Position numbers and translations under genes: made by a program | Source of the DNA: Jacaranda mimosifolia | Taxonomy: Eukaryota; Streptophyta; Magnoliopsida; Lamiales; Bignoniaceae | Direction of reading: 5' to 3' | NCBI GenBank assembly: GCA_018894105.1 | Contig: CM032126.1 | Coordinates: 22,170,391-22,234,390 of the forward strand | Length of the DNA stretch: 64,000 bases | Notes under the pieces: generated by a model | The model's input: the letters and a program-made list of their open reading frames with translations, nothing else | The model's database searches: none | Told to the model about the DNA's origin: nothing | Part shown: positions 61,748 to 64,000 of the stretch, one piece after another | How positions within the stretch are numbered: the stretch's first letter is position 1 | How the letters are laid out: the number at the start of each line of letters is the position of its first letter

Positions 61748-62529
61748 TAGGGGTGGCAATCATGTCGTGTTGGGTTGTTTCGTGTCAAGTTGAGGGGGGG
61801 ATATCACAAAATTTTGCTCAACTCGAACCCAGTCCAATAAGCACTCAACCCAATAAGCCTCAACCCGAACCCTACTTGAAAGTTTTCGTGTCAACCCGAA
61901 CTCAACCCGTTTCAACATATGATTATTTTTCCTTAATAATTCATCTAAAAAACTTATACATTTTATGTTCAACTAGAATCTTAATAAAATAATCAATTTA
62001 TACCAAAAATTTGAGAAAAGTCAACTTATGCCAATTTTTAAAAAAAAAAAGGTTAACATTATATTCTAGCAGCTCAACTTTTATACTATATAACAATTTG
62101 ATAATTGGATTTCATTTAATTTTCTCTACAACATCAATAATATACAAATTTTCATGTTAAACCAAAAGTTTTGCACAACTTAATTTTAACAACAATGAAG
62201 TCGAATTACAGCAAAGAAATATAATTTATCCCATTCAATGATTAATAATCATCCCAACATCATCAAATAGTCAAGATTTACGTAGTAAATAATAATCATT
62301 AATTCTTACAAATCAATCTAGAGTTAAATTGTTCAAAAATAACAAGTCATTGCTTAAAAATGCAAAAAATATAGGATTATTATCATGTAACCCGAAACCC
62401 AACCCAAACCAACCCATAATTTTCGTGTTGTTTATCAGGTCGACCCAAAATTGACCCAACCCAATAGCCCCCAATCCAAACCCAACAATATCGTGTCGGT
62501 TCGTGTCGTTTCGAAAATTGCCACCCCTA
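61748..62529. mobile_element. Non-autonomous hAT-type element in LINE ORF1
   Basis: Ends are TAGGGGTGGCAATCATGTCG and, inverted from the right, TAGGGGTGGCAATTTTCGAA. An exact 8-bp duplication GTTGAAGT flanks it (61740-61747 and 62530-62537). No transposase; subterminal parts carry repeats of CAACCCGAAC and its complement. The termini resemble those at 13195-15149, so both belong to one group. Confidence 0.88.
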
Positions 62530-63736
62530 GTTGAAGTTGACCTATTGAAACCCCAACCGGATGAGATTCTATTGCAGCAAGGCCCAATTTCCTCTTCTAC
62601 CAAATTGATTTTTGAGAATCTCGCCAAGTATTATGCCCATTGCAAGCAATTTGGGCCATGATATGAATTCCTGTTACATCAGCGGAAAGGCTCCGAGACC
62701 TGCCGAACGGATGAATTTCAAGAGAAAGAAACCAGTTGATGAGGTTGAAAAGGGCAAAGAAGTGGAGTGTCCATCCAGGAAAGACATCGGCGAATCCAGT
62801 GAAACTCCACAATTGGAGAAACAATACATTACAACTGTCCCGAACCTTATTCAGGTGAGTAATTCCTTTGCAACCTTGGATAATTGTAATGAGGAGACTA
62901 TTGCTGGGACTAACTGCCAGGTTTTTAATACTAAATCTTTGAGCATTGAAGTGAATGTTCGGTCGAAATGTGTTGTACCTGATGAATCTTTGATGGATAA
63001 AAACTGTTATGATGCTACTGTTTGTAAAAAGTTTAAACAGTTTGAAAGATATGACTAAGTTAGTTGGGGATGCAAATGTTGATAGTGCTCATTCTGAGAT
63101 TAATTCTATTGAATATGAGGGCTTTAGAGATTCTGTGTTGTGGGATGATTGTATGGCTTTAATGGCTGCTGAAGTTCTCATCCATCGTATGGCTCAAAAT
63201 GATTTTAATGTTCCTATGATTATTGATACAAATGGAAGAATTGTGAATGACTTGAATGAACAATCGAATTTGGATAAGTATGCCTCTGTGGGTGTGAGTT
63301 CTTACAGTCTCAACAGATTATTTGATGAGGATGTGGAACCATCAGTTATTACCACGCCTTCTCCAAATGTTGCTTCATCATCTACACTTCAGCCTCTTTC
63401 TAAACACTCCGCCTTCACCCCCACCCCCCCCCCCCCCACACTTCTATCCTGCTGCAAAATCAAAACCCCATATCACCCCTGCTACATCCCACAACCTCCA
63501 GATAGCCTATCCCCTTCAAATCCTCCCTCCGATCTCCTTTACCAAAACTAATCAGGCTAATTGTGATGTGAACTTGGGTAGTGATCGCACAAGATAACTG
63601 TCAACTGAGGAAAATTTCTCAGAAGGCCCAAAATATTGAAAGAGCGAAATCTGAGGACGAGTGGATGCATTGTGAAATAGAAACTCATAGCAAGAAGAGA
63701 TCTAAACATTTGAGAGGCAAAGGACAAAGGTCTTAA

Positions 63737-64000
63737 TGTATCTGATATCAGTTTTCAGTTGTTTGGTTTTGGTGGAGAAAATTAGAAATTTTACGTTGGA
63801 TTGGAAAAAAGAATGGGGTTGAGCATGATCAGGACAACACCATAGCTGGGGAATGCGTTTGTTGGTGTTAATTTTCAGTGGTTAACAGTTTTTTTAATTC
63901 AATAATTGGGAAAATGGATGCAAATTGCTAGCAGCTTTTCAGTCATTTTATTCTCTGTTGCTGCCTTTTGACAGAAGATAATTATTTTTTCAGAAATTTG
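63737..64000 (+). other. Downstream of LINE ORF1
   Basis: No ORF of weight. In an intact LINE this would be the spacer before ORF2. Sequence is of mixed composition and I see no RNA gene or repeat. Confidence 0.3.

Larger units (their letters stand above)
56942..63736 (+). pseudogene. LINE ORF1-like (DUF4283, zinc knuckle) pseudogene, twice interrupted
   Basis: Three pieces belong to one ancestral ORF: 56942-57284, 61325-61747 and 62538-63736. The first is Pro/Ser-rich (DPFPPLPFRKPS...) and ends VDGKPKVSF. The second holds the DUF4283 core (ALIGKFHFGLP near 61357) in shifted frames. The third continues with VEVDLLKP (62531 region), a zinc knuckle remnant (AHCKQFG then GHDMNSC, split by a frameshift near 62650, first Cys replaced by Tyr), and a basic tail ending SKKRSKHLRGKGQRS before TAA at 63734-63736. 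This layout is that of ORF1 of plant L1-type LINEs and their domesticated relatives. The reverse transcriptase ORF2 would lie beyond the window. The interrupting elements are a gypsy-like element and an hAT-type element. Confidence 0.7.

Overview
The window looks like nuclear DNA of a eudicot plant. It is strongly AT-rich, has spliced exons, and is packed with plant-type transposons (Mutator, CACTA, hAT, Harbinger-like, copia, Ty3/gypsy-like, LINE). It also holds a plant polyol/monosaccharide transporter gene and a short insert of plastid psaA. I cannot name the species. No bacterial-type operon, CRISPR array or rRNA was seen.

Host genes are few. The 3' exon of a TraB/GumN-like membrane protein gene lies at 2863-3304 (+). 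An intact single-exon polyol transporter, PLT6-like, lies at 24972-26432 (+) with a TATA box at 24791. A tentative three-exon small ORF lies at 11807-12285 (+). Almost everything else is mobile DNA or its remains.

Layout: (a) 1-4070, host gene 3' end and AT-rich flank. (b) 4071-5037, foldback element abutting a Mutator-like element (about 5040-11502) that carries a decayed mudrA-type transposase (+) and, convergent to it near the far end, a decayed GRF-type zinc-finger ORF. (c) 13195-15149, hAT-type element holding a Harbinger-like MITE. (d) 15811-18875, 3.07-kb solo LTR with a perfect target duplication. (e) 19252-19892, hAT-type MITE with a perfect 8-bp duplication. (f) 20.2-24.2 kb, very AT-rich, with a possible Helitron, a triplicated repeat and a SINE-like unit. 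(g) 24.7-26.6 kb, the transporter gene. (h) 26990-39167, small CACTA element split by a full-length copia element with 2.2-kb LTRs (28650-38816). (i) 40.8-42.7 kb, duplicated repeat with the psaA insert and a G-rich island. (j) 43305-about 49385, unclassified LTR element invaded by an inverted, truncated copy of the same copia family. (k) 51623-about 56935, CACTA element with a decayed transposase, split by a solo LTR of that copia family. (l) 56942-63736, LINE ORF1-like (DUF4283 plus zinc knuckle) pseudogene split by a non-autonomous gypsy-like element and by an hAT-type element, both with exact target duplications.

The history can be read from the nesting: LINE and CACTA copies are old, gypsy-like, hAT and copia elements landed in them later, and solo LTR formation followed. 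All transposon genes carry stops, often C-to-T or G-to-A changes as expected of methylated, silenced DNA. The transporter is the only gene that looks functional from end to end. I found no clear novel biological system. The most unusual items are the GRF zinc-finger ORF in the mudrB position, the four spaced palindromes in the copia leader, and the psaA fragment inside a repeat.
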